A stretch of DNA of 64,000 nt from an uncultured Lachnospiraceae bacterium. GTDB lineage: Bacteria > Bacillota > Clostridia > Lachnospirales > Lachnospiraceae. A program made the position numbers and the translations under genes. The stretch spans positions 19,150 to 83,149 of the forward strand of contig ONAD01000012.1 in NCBI GenBank assembly GCA_900315735.1, read 5' to 3'. The notes below the pieces were generated by a model, which saw only the letters and a program-made list of their open reading frames with translations, searched no databases and had not been told where the DNA came from. Of the stretch, positions 55,225 to 63,495 are shown one piece after another (position 1 is the stretch's first letter; each line of letters opens with the position of its first letter).

Positions 55225-55253
55225 ATTATAGCACCCCATAACAAAAAAGTACA
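55225..55253 (-). promoter_or_regulatory. Predicted promoter of uvrB-uvrA
   Basis: On the minus strand a perfect TATAAT (55225-55230) follows the TG of an extended -10 element (TGCTATAAT). The -35 region TGTACT (55248-55253) is poor. The leader is about 50 bases. Confidence 0.55.
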
Positions 55254-55281
55254 GAACAAAATCGAATGTTTGTTCTGTACT
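55248..55281 (-). terminator. Rho-independent terminator after the flavodiiron gene
   Basis: A perfect 13-bp stem (55248-55260 with 55269-55281) has an 8-base loop and is followed by a T-run on the minus strand. It overlaps the -35 region of uvrB. Confidence 0.85.
55263..55276. promoter_or_regulatory. Possible LexA (DinR) box upstream of uvrB
   Basis: CGAATGTTTGTTCT matches eight of the ten fixed bases of the Firmicutes SOS box CGAAC-N4-GTTCG. It lies about ten bases upstream of the uvrB -35 region, but inside the stem and loop of a terminator, so the match may be incidental. Confidence 0.35.
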
Positions 55282-55348
55282 CATTTTTACTCTGTTACTT
55301 TTTATTCTATTTTTTATTTCATTTTCTCTTCTGATGACTGCCAGAGCT

Positions 55349-56548
55349 TTAGAAGTCTTTCTTAATCTCTGCTACCAGTTCATCCAGCTGTTCTAACTGC
55401 TCATTCTTTAATGAAGATTTAATACTTACCTTAGGTTCAATAATCTTCATATCTTTCATTTCCGCGATCTTATCTGCCATCTGCTTTCCTGCTGTTGCTG
55501 CCCAGGTACCATTATCTAAAATTGCAACGGTACGTTTCTGTACTGCAAGTGCTTTCATGTCATTTAAGAAGTTCTCCATAACCGGATAAACATTTCCATT
55601 ATAAGTCGGGGCTGCCAGTACAATATGACTGCAGCGGAATGCTTCTGAAATCAAGGTAGAAACATGTGTATTGGACACATCATATACTGCAATATTGTGA
55701 ATGCCTGCTTCTGCCAGCTTCGCAGCAAGCACATTGGCAAGGTTCTCTGTATTACCATACATAGATGCATAAGCAATCATAACTGCCTTTTCTTCCGGCT
55801 CGTAGCTGCTCCAGGTATTGTATTTATCCAGAATGTAGCCAAGGTTGGAACGCCAGATTGGACCATGCAGTGGACAGATAATGGAAATATCAAGTCCTGC
55901 TGCTTTCTTTAAGGTTGTCTGAACCGGTCCGCCATATTTTCCAACAATGTTGGTATAATAACGTCTTGCGTCATCCAACCAGTCGCGGTCGAAATCAATT
56001 TCATCATCAAAAATGGTTCCGTTCAATGCACCGAAGGTTCCGAATGCATCTGCTGAGAATAAAACTTTATCTGTTTCATCATAGGTTACCATTACTTCCG
56101 GCCAGTGTACCATCGGTGCCATCACAAAGTGAAGGGTATGTTTTCCGGTATTTAATGTCTCGCCTTCTTTCACGGTAACGGAACGGTCTGCAATATCAAA
56201 GGTATAGAACTGCTGTATCATGCCAAAGGTCTTGGCATTTCCCACAACCTTTACTTCCGGATATCGTCTTACGATTTCTTCAATTAACGCACAGTGATCC
56301 GGTTCCATATGGTTTACAATCATGTAATCCAGGTTTCTTCCATCCAGTGCAAATTCCAGATTCTCTAAAAACTGTCCTGCAATAGAACGGTCTACGGTAT
56401 CTAATAATACTGTTTTTTCATCTTTTAAAAGATAGGAATTATAGGATACACCTCTTGGAATCGGGAAAATGTTTTCAAATAAAGCAAGTCTTCTGTCACT
56501 TCCACCAATCCAGATTATGTCTTCTGTTACTTTTCTTGTGCAATGCAT
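55349..56548 (-). CDS. fprA: Flavodiiron protein (FprA-type A flavoprotein)
   Basis: The 399-residue protein has an N-terminal metallo-beta-lactamase-like diiron domain (HMEPDH, VHWPEVMVTY, FSADAFGTFG, CPLHGPIW) and a C-terminal flavodoxin domain from about 252 (AYASMYGNTENLA, LAAPTYNGNVYP). Such enzymes reduce O2 to water or NO to N2O and protect anaerobes. No rubredoxin or reductase domain is fused, so electrons must come from a separate protein. A GGGAGG site precedes the ATG and a terminator follows. A PerR-like site lies upstream. Confidence 0.95.
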   Translation of the reverse strand: MHCTRKVTEDIIWIGGSDRRLALFENIFPIPRGVSYNSYLLKDEKTVLLDTVDRSIAGQFLENLEFALDGRNLDYMIVNHMEPDHCALIEEIVRRYPEVKVVGNAKTFGMIQQFYTFDIADRSVTVKEGETLNTGKHTLHFVMAPMVHWPEVMVTYDETDKVLFSADAFGTFGALNGTIFDDEIDFDRDWLDDARRYYTNIVGKYGGPVQTTLKKAAGLDISIICPLHGPIWRSNLGYILDKYNTWSSYEPEEKAVMIAYASMYGNTENLANVLAAKLAEAGIHNIAVYDVSNTHVSTLISEAFRCSHIVLAAPTYNGNVYPVMENFLNDMKALAVQKRTVAILDNGTWAATAGKQMADKIAEMKDMKIIEPKVSIKSSLKNEQLEQLDELVAEIKKDF

Positions 56549-56587
56549 CTGTTTTCCTCCCTTTGTCGTATTTGTTATTATAATTCA

Positions 56588-56602
56588 ATTTAATTATTAT
56601 AA
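56588..56602 (-). promoter_or_regulatory. Possible PerR-like box upstream of the flavodiiron gene
   Basis: On the minus strand TTATAATAATTAAAT matches 12 of 14 fixed positions of the PerR consensus TTATAAT-N-ATTATAA. It lies about 40 bases before the start codon. The region is very AT-rich, so a chance match is possible. Confidence 0.35.
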
Positions 56603-56630
56603 GTTGATTTAATTTTTAGTGTTTTTGTTC

Positions 56631-59201
56631 CTAAGCTTTTCTTCCACAGCACTGTTTATATTTCTTACCGCTTCCGCACGGACATGGGTCATTTGGGTAA
56701 ACCTTTGCTGCCGCACGTCTCTTCGGTGCACCCTGTGCTGTCTCATCCTTATTGGTTCCGGTTACTTTTGCAACCTGTTCTCTTTCTACCTTCTGCTCTA
56801 CTCTGACATGGAATAACAGGCGGACGGTATCTTCCTGAATACTGTTAATCATCTCTTCGAACATATCATAACCGCTCATCTTGTACTCTACCAGCGGGTC
56901 TCTCTGTCCATATGCCTGTAAACCGATACCCTGACGTAACTGATCCATATCATCGATATGATCCATCCACTTACGGTCAATAACTTTCAGTAAGATAACA
57001 CGTTCTAATTCACGTACAGCTTCCGGCTCCGGGAACTCTGCTTCTTTCTCTTCGTAGAGTTTTACAGCCTGTTCTTTTAAAGCATGTTTTAATTTCTTCT
57101 GATCTTTGTATTCTTTTGCCTGTTCCGGTGTCACCTGCTGAAGTGGAATAATTGGAATCAGTAACTGGTTCAGTTCATTGATATCCCATTCCTCCGGTGG
57201 TAAATCCGGTGAAATACAGGTATCTACTGTATTTTCCACTCTGTCGGTAATCATTTTATAGATAACATCGCGCATGCTCTCGCCATTTAATACGCGAAGA
57301 CGCTCTGCATAGATAATCTCTCTCTGGTCATTCATAACCTGGTCATATTCTAACAGGTTCTTACGAATTCCAAAGTTGTTACCCTCAATCTTCTTCTGGG
57401 CTTTTTCAATTGCACTGGTCAGCATCTTATGCTGAATCTGCTCACCTTCCGGCACACCCAGAGCATTAAACATGCTAAGCAGCTTTTCAGAACCGAACAG
57501 ACGCATCAAATCGTCTTCCAGAGAAATGAAGAACTGGGATTCTCCCGGATCTCCCTGACGACCGGAACGTCCACGCAGCTGATTATCAATACGTCTGGAT
57601 TCATGACGCTCTGTACCGATGATTTTCAGACCACCGGCTTCTTTTGCTTCATCATCCAGCTTAATATCAGTACCACGACCAGCCATGTTGGTTGCGATGG
57701 TTACCGCACCGTGTACACCGGCCTGTGCTACGATTTCTGCCTCTAATTCATGGAATTTTGCATTCAAAACTTTGTGCGGAATACCACGTTTATTTAACAT
57801 GGAGCTTACCAGCTCGGAAGTATCGATATTGATGGTACCAACCAGAACCGGCTGTCCCTTCTTGTATGCTTCCTCTACTTCATCCACAACTGCATGGAAT
57901 TTTTCCTTCTTAGTCTTATAAACAGCATCCTCTTTATCCACACGGATAACCGGTCTGTTGGTAGGAATCTCGATAACGTCCATGCCATAGATGTCACGGA
58001 ACTCTTTTTCCTCAGTCAAAGCAGTACCTGTCATACCTGCTTTCTTATCATATTTATTAAAGAAGTTCTGGAAAGTAATATTTGCAAGAGTCTTGCTCTC
58101 ACGTTTTACTTTTACATGCTCTTTTGCTTCAATTGCCTGATGTAAACCATCGGAATAACGACGCCCCGGCATGATACGTCCGGTAAATTCGTCTACGATT
58201 AATACCTGATCATCTTTTACTACATAATCCTGGTCACGGAACATCAGATTGTGCGCACGCAGTGCTAAAATAATATTATGCTGAATCTCAAGATTATCCG
58301 GATCTGCAAGGTTGTCAATATGGAAGAACTGCTCTACTTTCTTCACACCTTCTAAGGTCAGGTTGACTACCTTATCCTTCTCATTTACCACAAAGTCTCC
58401 ATCTTCTTCGATTTCCACTCCCATGATAGCATCCATCTTGGTGTATTCTTTCTGGTCTTCACCACGTTTCATCTGTCTTGCCAGAATATCACATGCCTCA
58501 TAAATGCTGGTGGATTTGCCACTCTGTCCGGAAATGATAAGCGGTGTTCTTGCCTCATCAATCAATACAGAGTCGACCTCGTCGATAATTGCAAAATGAA
58601 GTCCACGCTGCACTAACTGTTCCTTGTAAATTACCATGTTATCACGCAGGTAATCGAATCCCAATTCATTATTTGTGATATAAGTAATGTCGCAGTTATA
58701 TGCATCCTGACGTTCCTTATTGTCCATGCCATTAAATACAACACCAACGGTCAGTCCTAAGAACTCATGAACCTGTCCCATCCACTCAGCATCACGCTTT
58801 GCCAGGTATTCATTGACAGTTACAACATGTACACCTTTTCCTTCCAATGCATTTAAGTATGCCGGCAGGGTTGATACCAATGTCTTTCCTTCACCGGTCT
58901 TCATCTCAGCGATACGTCCCTGATGCAGGATAATACCACCAATTAACTGAACACGGTAATGCTCCATTCCAAGCACTCTCTTTGCTGCCTCACGAACGGT
59001 TGCATATGCTTCCGGAAGCAAATCATCCAATGTCTCGCCATCAGCAAGCCTCTTTTTGAATTCTTTTGTCTTATCCTTTAACTGCTCGTCAGTCAGCTCC
59101 TGCATGGCAGGACGATAAGACTCTATCTTATCTATAAGCGGATAAATTCTTTTTAATTCTCTTTCGCTATGTGTTCCAAAGATTTTTTCTATTGCTTTCA
59201 T
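56631..59201 (-). CDS. secA: Protein translocase ATPase SecA
   Basis: The motor of the Sec export pathway. The 856 residues show [60 protein letters not shown] and [15 protein letters not shown]. The C-terminal SEC-C zinc site [13 protein letters not shown], which binds SecB or ribosomes in other species, is intact. The promoter is seen at 59244-59272. It is a single-gene unit divergent from the TSCPD gene. Confidence 0.98.
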   Translation of the reverse strand: MKAIEKIFGTHSERELKRIYPLIDKIESYRPAMQELTDEQLKDKTKEFKKRLADGETLDDLLPEAYATVREAAKRVLGMEHYRVQLIGGIILHQGRIAEMKTGEGKTLVSTLPAYLNALEGKGVHVVTVNEYLAKRDAEWMGQVHEFLGLTVGVVFNGMDNKERQDAYNCDITYITNNELGFDYLRDNMVIYKEQLVQRGLHFAIIDEVDSVLIDEARTPLIISGQSGKSTSIYEACDILARQMKRGEDQKEYTKMDAIMGVEIEEDGDFVVNEKDKVVNLTLEGVKKVEQFFHIDNLADPDNLEIQHNIILALRAHNLMFRDQDYVVKDDQVLIVDEFTGRIMPGRRYSDGLHQAIEAKEHVKVKRESKTLANITFQNFFNKYDKKAGMTGTALTEEKEFRDIYGMDVIEIPTNRPVIRVDKEDAVYKTKKEKFHAVVDEVEEAYKKGQPVLVGTINIDTSELVSSMLNKRGIPHKVLNAKFHELEAEIVAQAGVHGAVTIATNMAGRGTDIKLDDEAKEAGGLKIIGTERHESRRIDNQLRGRSGRQGDPGESQFFISLEDDLMRLFGSEKLLSMFNALGVPEGEQIQHKMLTSAIEKAQKKIEGNNFGIRKNLLEYDQVMNDQREIIYAERLRVLNGESMRDVIYKMITDRVENTVDTCISPDLPPEEWDINELNQLLIPIIPLQQVTPEQAKEYKDQKKLKHALKEQAVKLYEEKEAEFPEPEAVRELERVILLKVIDRKWMDHIDDMDQLRQGIGLQAYGQRDPLVEYKMSGYDMFEEMINSIQEDTVRLLFHVRVEQKVEREQVAKVTGTNKDETAQGAPKRRAAAKVYPNDPCPCGSGKKYKQCCGRKA

Positions 59202-59243
59202 ATAATGCTCCTATCCATAATTTTGCTTACGCAACTATAAAAT

Positions 59244-59272
59244 ATTGTACCACTATCTGCCCTTCTTCACAA
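59244..59272 (-). promoter_or_regulatory. Sigma-A promoter of secA
   Basis: On the minus strand TTGTGA (59267-59272) and TACAAT (59244-59249) are 17 bases apart, with a TG before the -10 box. The leader is about 35 bases. Confidence 0.6.
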
Positions 59273-59315
59273 TATCTAATCCAATGAACGATTTATAAAC
59301 TTTTTGTTAAATCAG

Positions 59316-59343
59316 TGGACTTTTTGCAAACAGATGCTATAAT
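59316..59343 (+). promoter_or_regulatory. Plus-strand promoter facing the palindromic element and TSCPD gene
   Basis: A perfect TATAAT (59338-59343) with an extended TGC before it lies 16 bases after TGGACT (59316-59321). The predicted start, near 59350, is about eight bases before the palindromic element and some 560 bases before the TSCPD gene. Confidence 0.55.
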
Positions 59344-59357
59344 AGGCAAAGATTGAA

Positions 59358-59880
59358 CAGGCGATTGCAAAATGGAAAATGCGATATGACTTATTTTCAG
59401 TGAAGAAAGGCTCCCCTTCTTTTCAGATATGAAATATTATAATTCTAAGCATTTTATTTTTCTTTCTGCTATATTGACTGTCTTTCCAATGTTTAACAAG
59501 AATTTCAGGACTGTTCGCCGGAGTGCGGATGCCTTGGCAAAACTGCTAGGGGCACTTGGAAGTTCGCCGGCAACCGGCAACACTGGCACAGGGATGTGCC
59601 AGTGAGGTGTATCTGAACATGGATGTGAATATACACCGGTTGCCAGACGTAATAGGAACTTTATCGAAATTCCTAGTGCCCCTTGCGGGTTTGGTGTCGC
59701 ATCCGCAACCGACGGACAGTCCGGAAATTCCATGTCAAAGCAAGCGGAAAGACAGTCTGCAATCAAGAAAAATAAAGTGCTAAGAATTATAAGATATTTC
59801 ATATCTATAAAAAAGAAGGGACGTCTTTCTCCCTGAAAATCACTTCACAAATGTATTATTTTTCATTTTGCAATCGCCTG
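59358..59880. repeat. 523-bp near-palindromic element (giant inverted repeat)
   Basis: The two ends are inverted copies. 59358-59380 and the reverse complement of 59858-59880 agree at 22 of 23 bases, starting CAGGCGATTGCAAAATG. The similarity continues inward for about 130 bases with small gaps, and more weakly to an apex hairpin, CACTGGCAC/GTGCCAGTG at 59581-59604. The apex is off-centre because the right half is longer. No transposase is present and no clear target duplication is seen. Because of the symmetry both strands have short open frames starting MKY (58 codons from 59429 on the plus strand, 121 codons ending at 59437 on the minus), neither with a good ribosome site. It looks like a MITE-like or REP-like mobile element. 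Confidence 0.85.
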
Positions 59881-59912
59881 GCAACAAGTCCAAGTATAGA
59901 AAGGAGTTTCTT

Positions 59913-60176
59913 ATGCATTACACATATAAGACAAAAGGAACCTGTTCCACCCAGATTGATTTGGATTTAGAAGGAAATGTTTTAAAACATGTAACCTTTA
60001 CCAACGGATGTAACGGTAATTTAAAAGCTATTTCTTCTTTAGTAGAAGGATTAACGGTAGAAGAAGTAGAAGAAAAATTAAAGGGAATCACCTGCGGATT
60101 TAAATCCACTTCCTGTGGTGACCAGCTTGCGCAGGCATGCTTAGCAGCCCTTGAAGTGCAGAAAAAAGAATCATAA
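59913..60176 (+). CDS. TSCPD-domain small protein (TIGR03905-like)
   Basis: An 87-residue protein starting at the ATG at 59913, six bases after AAGGAG. It carries the TSCPD-type fold seen alone in this family and at the end of some B12-dependent ribonucleotide reductases: YKTKGTCSTQIDLDLEG, TFTNGCNGNLKAISSLVEG, GITCGFKSTSCGDQLAQA. The four cysteines (KGTCS, NGCNG, ITCGF, TSCGD) suggest metal binding or a redox role. The function of the family is not established. The ribosome site lies 20 bases after the palindromic element, which occupies its leader. Confidence 0.88.
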   Translation: MHYTYKTKGTCSTQIDLDLEGNVLKHVTFTNGCNGNLKAISSLVEGLTVEEVEEKLKGITCGFKSTSCGDQLAQACLAALEVQKKES

Positions 60177-60180
60177 CATG

Positions 60181-60221
60181 GAAAGGGCATCATCTAAATT
60201 CTCTTAAGATGATGCCCTTTC
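60181..60221. terminator. Hairpin terminator shared by the TSCPD gene and the minus-strand RNA
   Basis: A perfect 15-bp stem pairs GAAAGGGCATCATCT (60181-60195) with 60207-60221, with an 11-base loop. It lies just after the TSCPD stop on the plus strand and at the end of the non-coding minus-strand unit, where a T-rich run follows about eight bases further on. Confidence 0.7.
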
Positions 60222-60645
60222 ATACTATTTCGTCCATTGGACTTTTACCTCATTTCGTATATTTCGTCTTCAATCCCTAAACCCTTCCTCCTGAATCCGT
60301 TCGCTTCTGAGTCCTGTTGGACTGGAACCATATCTTTACGTTGCCGTTCTGATTCTCCATCCACTTTTCTTTTGTATTTACCTCAGGTTTTCCTTCCGAT
60401 TCTGAATCCATGAACTGAATCTGATTTTATTATTTATTATGTCAGGTTTCATAATATCTGTCAGCTCTGCATTGGACCGTACCTTCCTTTCTTACTATTG
60501 CGTTTCTCTTCGTCTAAACGCTTGTCCGATTCTGATTTAATATCCTGGTGGTATCGACCTCCTCTTACATTATTATGAGTTTGTTCCTTCTCTTTCTGGT
60601 GGAATCTCCTCCTTACTTTGTTTCCGTTCATTTGTTTCTTTTGAT
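60181..60645 (-). ncRNA. Candidate large structured non-coding RNA (about 465 nt)
   Basis: A perfect promoter on the minus strand drives this segment, which ends in a 15-bp terminator hairpin. The strand is strongly purine-rich. It has no convincing protein gene; the longest frame, 56 codons from 60631, has no ribosome site. Local hairpins are frequent: two GGAGG/CCACC stems (60598-60612 and 60547-60562), GCGTTT/AAACGC (60500-60521), AGTCC/GGACT with an AACA loop (60310-60323) and GTCC/GGAC (60232-60242). The 10-mer CAGAATCGGA occurs twice. None of the signature blocks of RNase P RNA, tmRNA, SRP RNA or 6S RNA was found. Length and host range overlap those of published large RNAs such as ROOL or OLE, but I cannot match it to one. 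Confidence 0.7.
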
Positions 60646-60651
60646 GATTTG

Positions 60652-60680
60652 ATTATATCTAACTATAGTTCATTTGTCAA
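60652..60680 (-). promoter_or_regulatory. Perfect consensus promoter of the large RNA
   Basis: On the minus strand TTGACA (60675-60680) and TATAAT (60652-60657) are both perfect and are separated by exactly 17 bases. Transcription should begin near 60645. No ribosome site or credible reading frame follows. Confidence 0.9.
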
Positions 60681-60831
60681 CACTATTTTTAGAATTTTCT
60701 TAATTATTTTTCGTATTTACTTTATTATATTACATATATTGTGTAAATTATCTGAATTTTCAGTTTTATTTAAATTGTTAAAACAACTACAAGAAACATA
60801 TGTAATTACAATCTGTCTGCGATGCCATTTC

Positions 60832-61260
60832 CTATTCGCTGATTTTCCACTCTACCTGGGCACTTTCTTCCTTCTGAAGAGAAAGCAGAAGAGTAAATAA
60901 CTGATGAATGGTCTCCATCAATTTCTGGCTTGGAAGAATTGCATACTGGGCCAGCCGTTCCAAATCAAAATAGCGGACATTCGGATCCGGCAGGAATACC
61001 ATGTTGGTGCTCCGCACTTCTTCTCCACAAGTCTCAATATTTTCATAAGTAATCATTACAAATTCATTTCCATGCTCTTCGCAGGAATAGGCTGTATAAC
61101 ACTCATCTACTACCCACTGCTTTCCGTCGGCTTCTACAACCGGCTTTTCGGATTCCTCTTTATATTCGCTGGTCTTCATCTCAACATTCCAGTGCTGCTT
61201 TCCTTCTTTGGTTCTCTCATATAAATGCTCTAATGTGCTGTTTAAAAATTCTGGTGTCAT
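60832..61260 (-). CDS. Hypothetical soluble protein, 142 residues
   Basis: I do not recognise the family. The protein is acidic, without signal peptide or membrane helix. The middle reads as beta-rich (KQWVVDECYTAYSCEEHGNEFVMITYENIETCGEEVRSTNMVFLP) and the ends as helical (FLNSTLEHLYERTKEGK; LMETIHQLFTLLLSLQKEES). Its three cysteines are not in a metal-site pattern. The upstream region has an extended -10 promoter near 61368-61373 and a leader hairpin, so the gene is probably expressed. The large RNA promoter lies about 150 bases downstream. Confidence 0.65.
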   Translation of the reverse strand: MTPEFLNSTLEHLYERTKEGKQHWNVEMKTSEYKEESEKPVVEADGKQWVVDECYTAYSCEEHGNEFVMITYENIETCGEEVRSTNMVFLPDPNVRYFDLERLAQYAILPSQKLMETIHQLFTLLLSLQKEESAQVEWKISE

Positions 61261-61314
61261 TTTTTGCTGTCTCCTTCTATTTACTATTGTTTTTGTTCTG
61301 TACTTTTATGTTGT

Positions 61315-61342
61315 GGCTGTCCGCAGTTGCATTCGGACAGCC
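61315..61342 (-). promoter_or_regulatory. Leader hairpin upstream of the 142-residue hypothetical gene
   Basis: GGCTGTCCG (61315-61323) and CGGACAGCC (61334-61342) pair perfectly with a 10-base loop. A TGTTATAAT extended -10 box at 61368-61376 on the minus strand would place the hairpin in the leader of the 60832-61260 gene. It could instead be a terminator for the LysM gene upstream, but no T-run follows on that strand. Confidence 0.45.
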
Positions 61343-61429
61343 TCGGTTATTTTTGTCCTGTTTTTCTATTATAACACAGCCGCTTCTGCTGTGAAACCAT
61401 AAGAAACAATACTTTTTAATGCCTTTTCT

Positions 61430-62191
61430 TTAACGAAGCCCGGATTCCTTTGCCTCTGTTTCCAGTCCGTTGGCAAAATAATCCGCCATGGCAATAATCT
61501 GCCGCTGGATATTCCAGAATGTCTGTAAATCTTTTTCATAATTGCCGGCAAGCCGCTCACTGATTTCCTGTCCGGTCAGGTCTATGTGCATACGGAACAT
61601 TTCTTTTAATACACTTTCTTCATATTCCGGTGTTGCAGATGCCAAAAGCTCTGCAATGCGGTCTGCATTTTCGTTTAACCGGCGTACCTGCTCCTCCGTA
61701 TCCTTTGCTCTTCCTTCTTTTTTCTGGGTGATCAGTCCACCGGTAAGCTCTACATGCCGCACCAGCAAATCTCTGAGGCTGTGCACCGTATTTTCCGGAT
61801 AATATCTGCCGAAAAGGTCTGCTATTTCCTCTGCATTGTCAATTAATGCAGTAACCAGTTCCTGCTGATCCGGCAAATCCGCTGCCATGCTGACCAAAAG
61901 CATCCGGAGCAGATAGGTATGATTCAGCCATGCCATCCGCATCAGTTCTTTTAAATTTCCTTTTCCATTGTTATTGGAAATCCCGGAATCTCCTGTATTT
62001 CCCGGCATTTCCGGTCTTGTGTATTCTCTGCCCGGGCATATTTCTATCTTCATTCCAATCTGTAAATTGTAAGGATTTATCCTTGGATTGCTTAAAATAA
62101 TAGAGGATACCGTCGTCTTATACTGCCGGGAAAGTTTGTATAATGTATCCCCCGCTTCCACGGTATGTTCGATTGAATTGCTGCAGTTCAC
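61430..62191 (-). CDS. LysM protein with duplicated helical domain
   Basis: The 253-residue protein begins with GTG, five bases after GAGG. Residues about 8-54 are a LysM module (HTVEAGDTLYKLSRQYKTTVSSIILSNPRINPYNLQIGMKIEI). The rest is helical and contains a repeated pattern (NTVHSLRDLLVRHVELTGGLI and YEESVLKEMFRMHIDLTGQEI), as in a group of clostridial and Paenibacillus LysM proteins of unknown function. There is no signal peptide, so it may stay in the cytoplasm, in the forespore, or leave by lysis. A spore-coat-associated role is possible because LysM proteins without signals occur in spores. Confidence 0.78.
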   Translation of the reverse strand: MNCSNSIEHTVEAGDTLYKLSRQYKTTVSSIILSNPRINPYNLQIGMKIEICPGREYTRPEMPGNTGDSGISNNNGKGNLKELMRMAWLNHTYLLRMLLVSMAADLPDQQELVTALIDNAEEIADLFGRYYPENTVHSLRDLLVRHVELTGGLITQKKEGRAKDTEEQVRRLNENADRIAELLASATPEYEESVLKEMFRMHIDLTGQEISERLAGNYEKDLQTFWNIQRQIIAMADYFANGLETEAKESGLR

Positions 62192-62326
62192 GCTGACCTC
62201 TTCCCATTCTTTCTTACTTTCGTATTAGTTTATGTCAAAAATGTTGATTGGTTCCCTGATTTGCTCTTGTCAAGGAATGCGATTGCGTATACAGTAAGGG
62301 AAAAGCATGTTTTTGCGAGGTGTATT

Positions 62327-63445
62327 ATGTCCATTAAAATATTCGTTATGACCCACAAACAATTTGAAGCTCCCACCGATTCCATGTATGTTCCTCTGCA
62401 GGTCGGACATGCAATTTCTCCGGAATTGGGCTATCTTGCAGATGATACCGGAGATAATATTTCCCGGAAAAACAAAAGTTTCTGCGAGCTGACCGGCATT
62501 TACTGGCTCTGGAAAAATTACCATGCCTGCGATTATATCGGCATCTGTCATTACCGCCGCTATCTCATAAATAGACAGGGGCTTATTTTCACGGAAAAAG
62601 AGCTGATGCGGCTGCTTCAGAATCATGACATGATCACACCAAAGCTTCTGACTTTAAATACTTCTTATTTTGATGGTTTCAGTCAGAACCATCACCAGAA
62701 GGATCTGCTGATTACTGAGCAGGTCATTTCTGAAAAATACCCGGACTATGTGCCTGTTTTTCACCATATGGTTCATGATGTACATACTTATTTTGGGAAT
62801 ATTTTCATTACTTCAAAGGAACGATTTGATGCCTACTGTGAATGGCTGTTTGACATTCTCTTTGAAGTGGAGTGCCGGGTCGATATCAGCAGCTATGATA
62901 ATTACTGTAAGCGGTTGTTTGGATTCCTGTCGGAGTTTCTGCTGACCGTCTACATTGCGAAGCAGAATCTCTCCACCTATGAATGTATGGTGGGGATGTC
63001 CGATGAAAAGCATGAAACAAGAATGCTCCGGGAATCTCTGGCAAAATGTTTTGCGGATGGCGACTACCAGAAAGCCCAGTCCATTTTCATGGAAAGCTAT
63101 GCGAAACGCCCGGACATTCTGATGGAAGCTTCTGATATTACCGGTGAACTGCACCTTTGCATGCAGGTAATTTCTACCTGTTCCTTTGAACAGGAACTTT
63201 ATGGGCACAACCTTTTAGATATGATTCATGATTATCATTCCCTGATGGAATTCTGCCACCGGTTAAATGAAATTGTAAATCATTTTCTTACAGGGACAGA
63301 GTCTGCCGCTGATATTTCATGGCTCAAAAAATCCACTGCTCTCTCTCCGAAAGCAGTGGATATAGCGATTCAAATGTTCTGTTCTGATGAGGACTTAAAA
63401 GAGAAAGTATTTTCAAAAATCTGTTCCCATCTCAAAGATTTTTGA
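62327..63445 (+). CDS. DUF4422-type glycosyltransferase
   Basis: From the ATG at 62327, six bases after GAGG, the protein has 372 residues. The first 240 match DUF4422, found in capsule and exopolysaccharide loci: IKIFVMTHKQFEAP, YVPLQVGHAISPELGYLADDTGDNIS, ELTGIYWLWKNYHACDYIGICHYRRYL, and HTYFGNIFITSKERFDAYCEWLF. The last 120 residues are helical and not recognised. It probably transfers a hexose, or its pyranose/furanose form, onto a surface glycan. It stands alone, 28 kb from the main locus, between unrelated small genes. Confidence 0.85.
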   Translation: MSIKIFVMTHKQFEAPTDSMYVPLQVGHAISPELGYLADDTGDNISRKNKSFCELTGIYWLWKNYHACDYIGICHYRRYLINRQGLIFTEKELMRLLQNHDMITPKLLTLNTSYFDGFSQNHHQKDLLITEQVISEKYPDYVPVFHHMVHDVHTYFGNIFITSKERFDAYCEWLFDILFEVECRVDISSYDNYCKRLFGFLSEFLLTVYIAKQNLSTYECMVGMSDEKHETRMLRESLAKCFADGDYQKAQSIFMESYAKRPDILMEASDITGELHLCMQVISTCSFEQELYGHNLLDMIHDYHSLMEFCHRLNEIVNHFLTGTESAADISWLKKSTALSPKAVDIAIQMFCSDEDLKEKVFSKICSHLKDF

Positions 63446-63495
63446 ATTCCGGCTTCTTCCTTCTAATCTGCTCATCTTTCCGGTCTCACCTGTTT

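Noticed and set aside
59437..59802. A 121-codon minus-strand open frame with a signal-peptide-like start
   Set aside because: It lies wholly inside the giant palindrome, has no ribosome site, and a similar start appears on the opposite strand because of the symmetry.
60461..60631. A 56-codon basic open frame at the 5' part of the large RNA
   Set aside because: No ribosome site is present, and purine-rich sequence lacks stop codons by chance; composition fits a structured RNA better.
60181..60645. RNase P RNA, tmRNA, SRP RNA or 6S RNA as identity of the large RNA
   Set aside because: The signature blocks of RNase P RNA (GAGGAAAGUCC-like) and tmRNA (tRNA-like ends, tag frame) were not found, and the length does not fit SRP RNA or 6S RNA.
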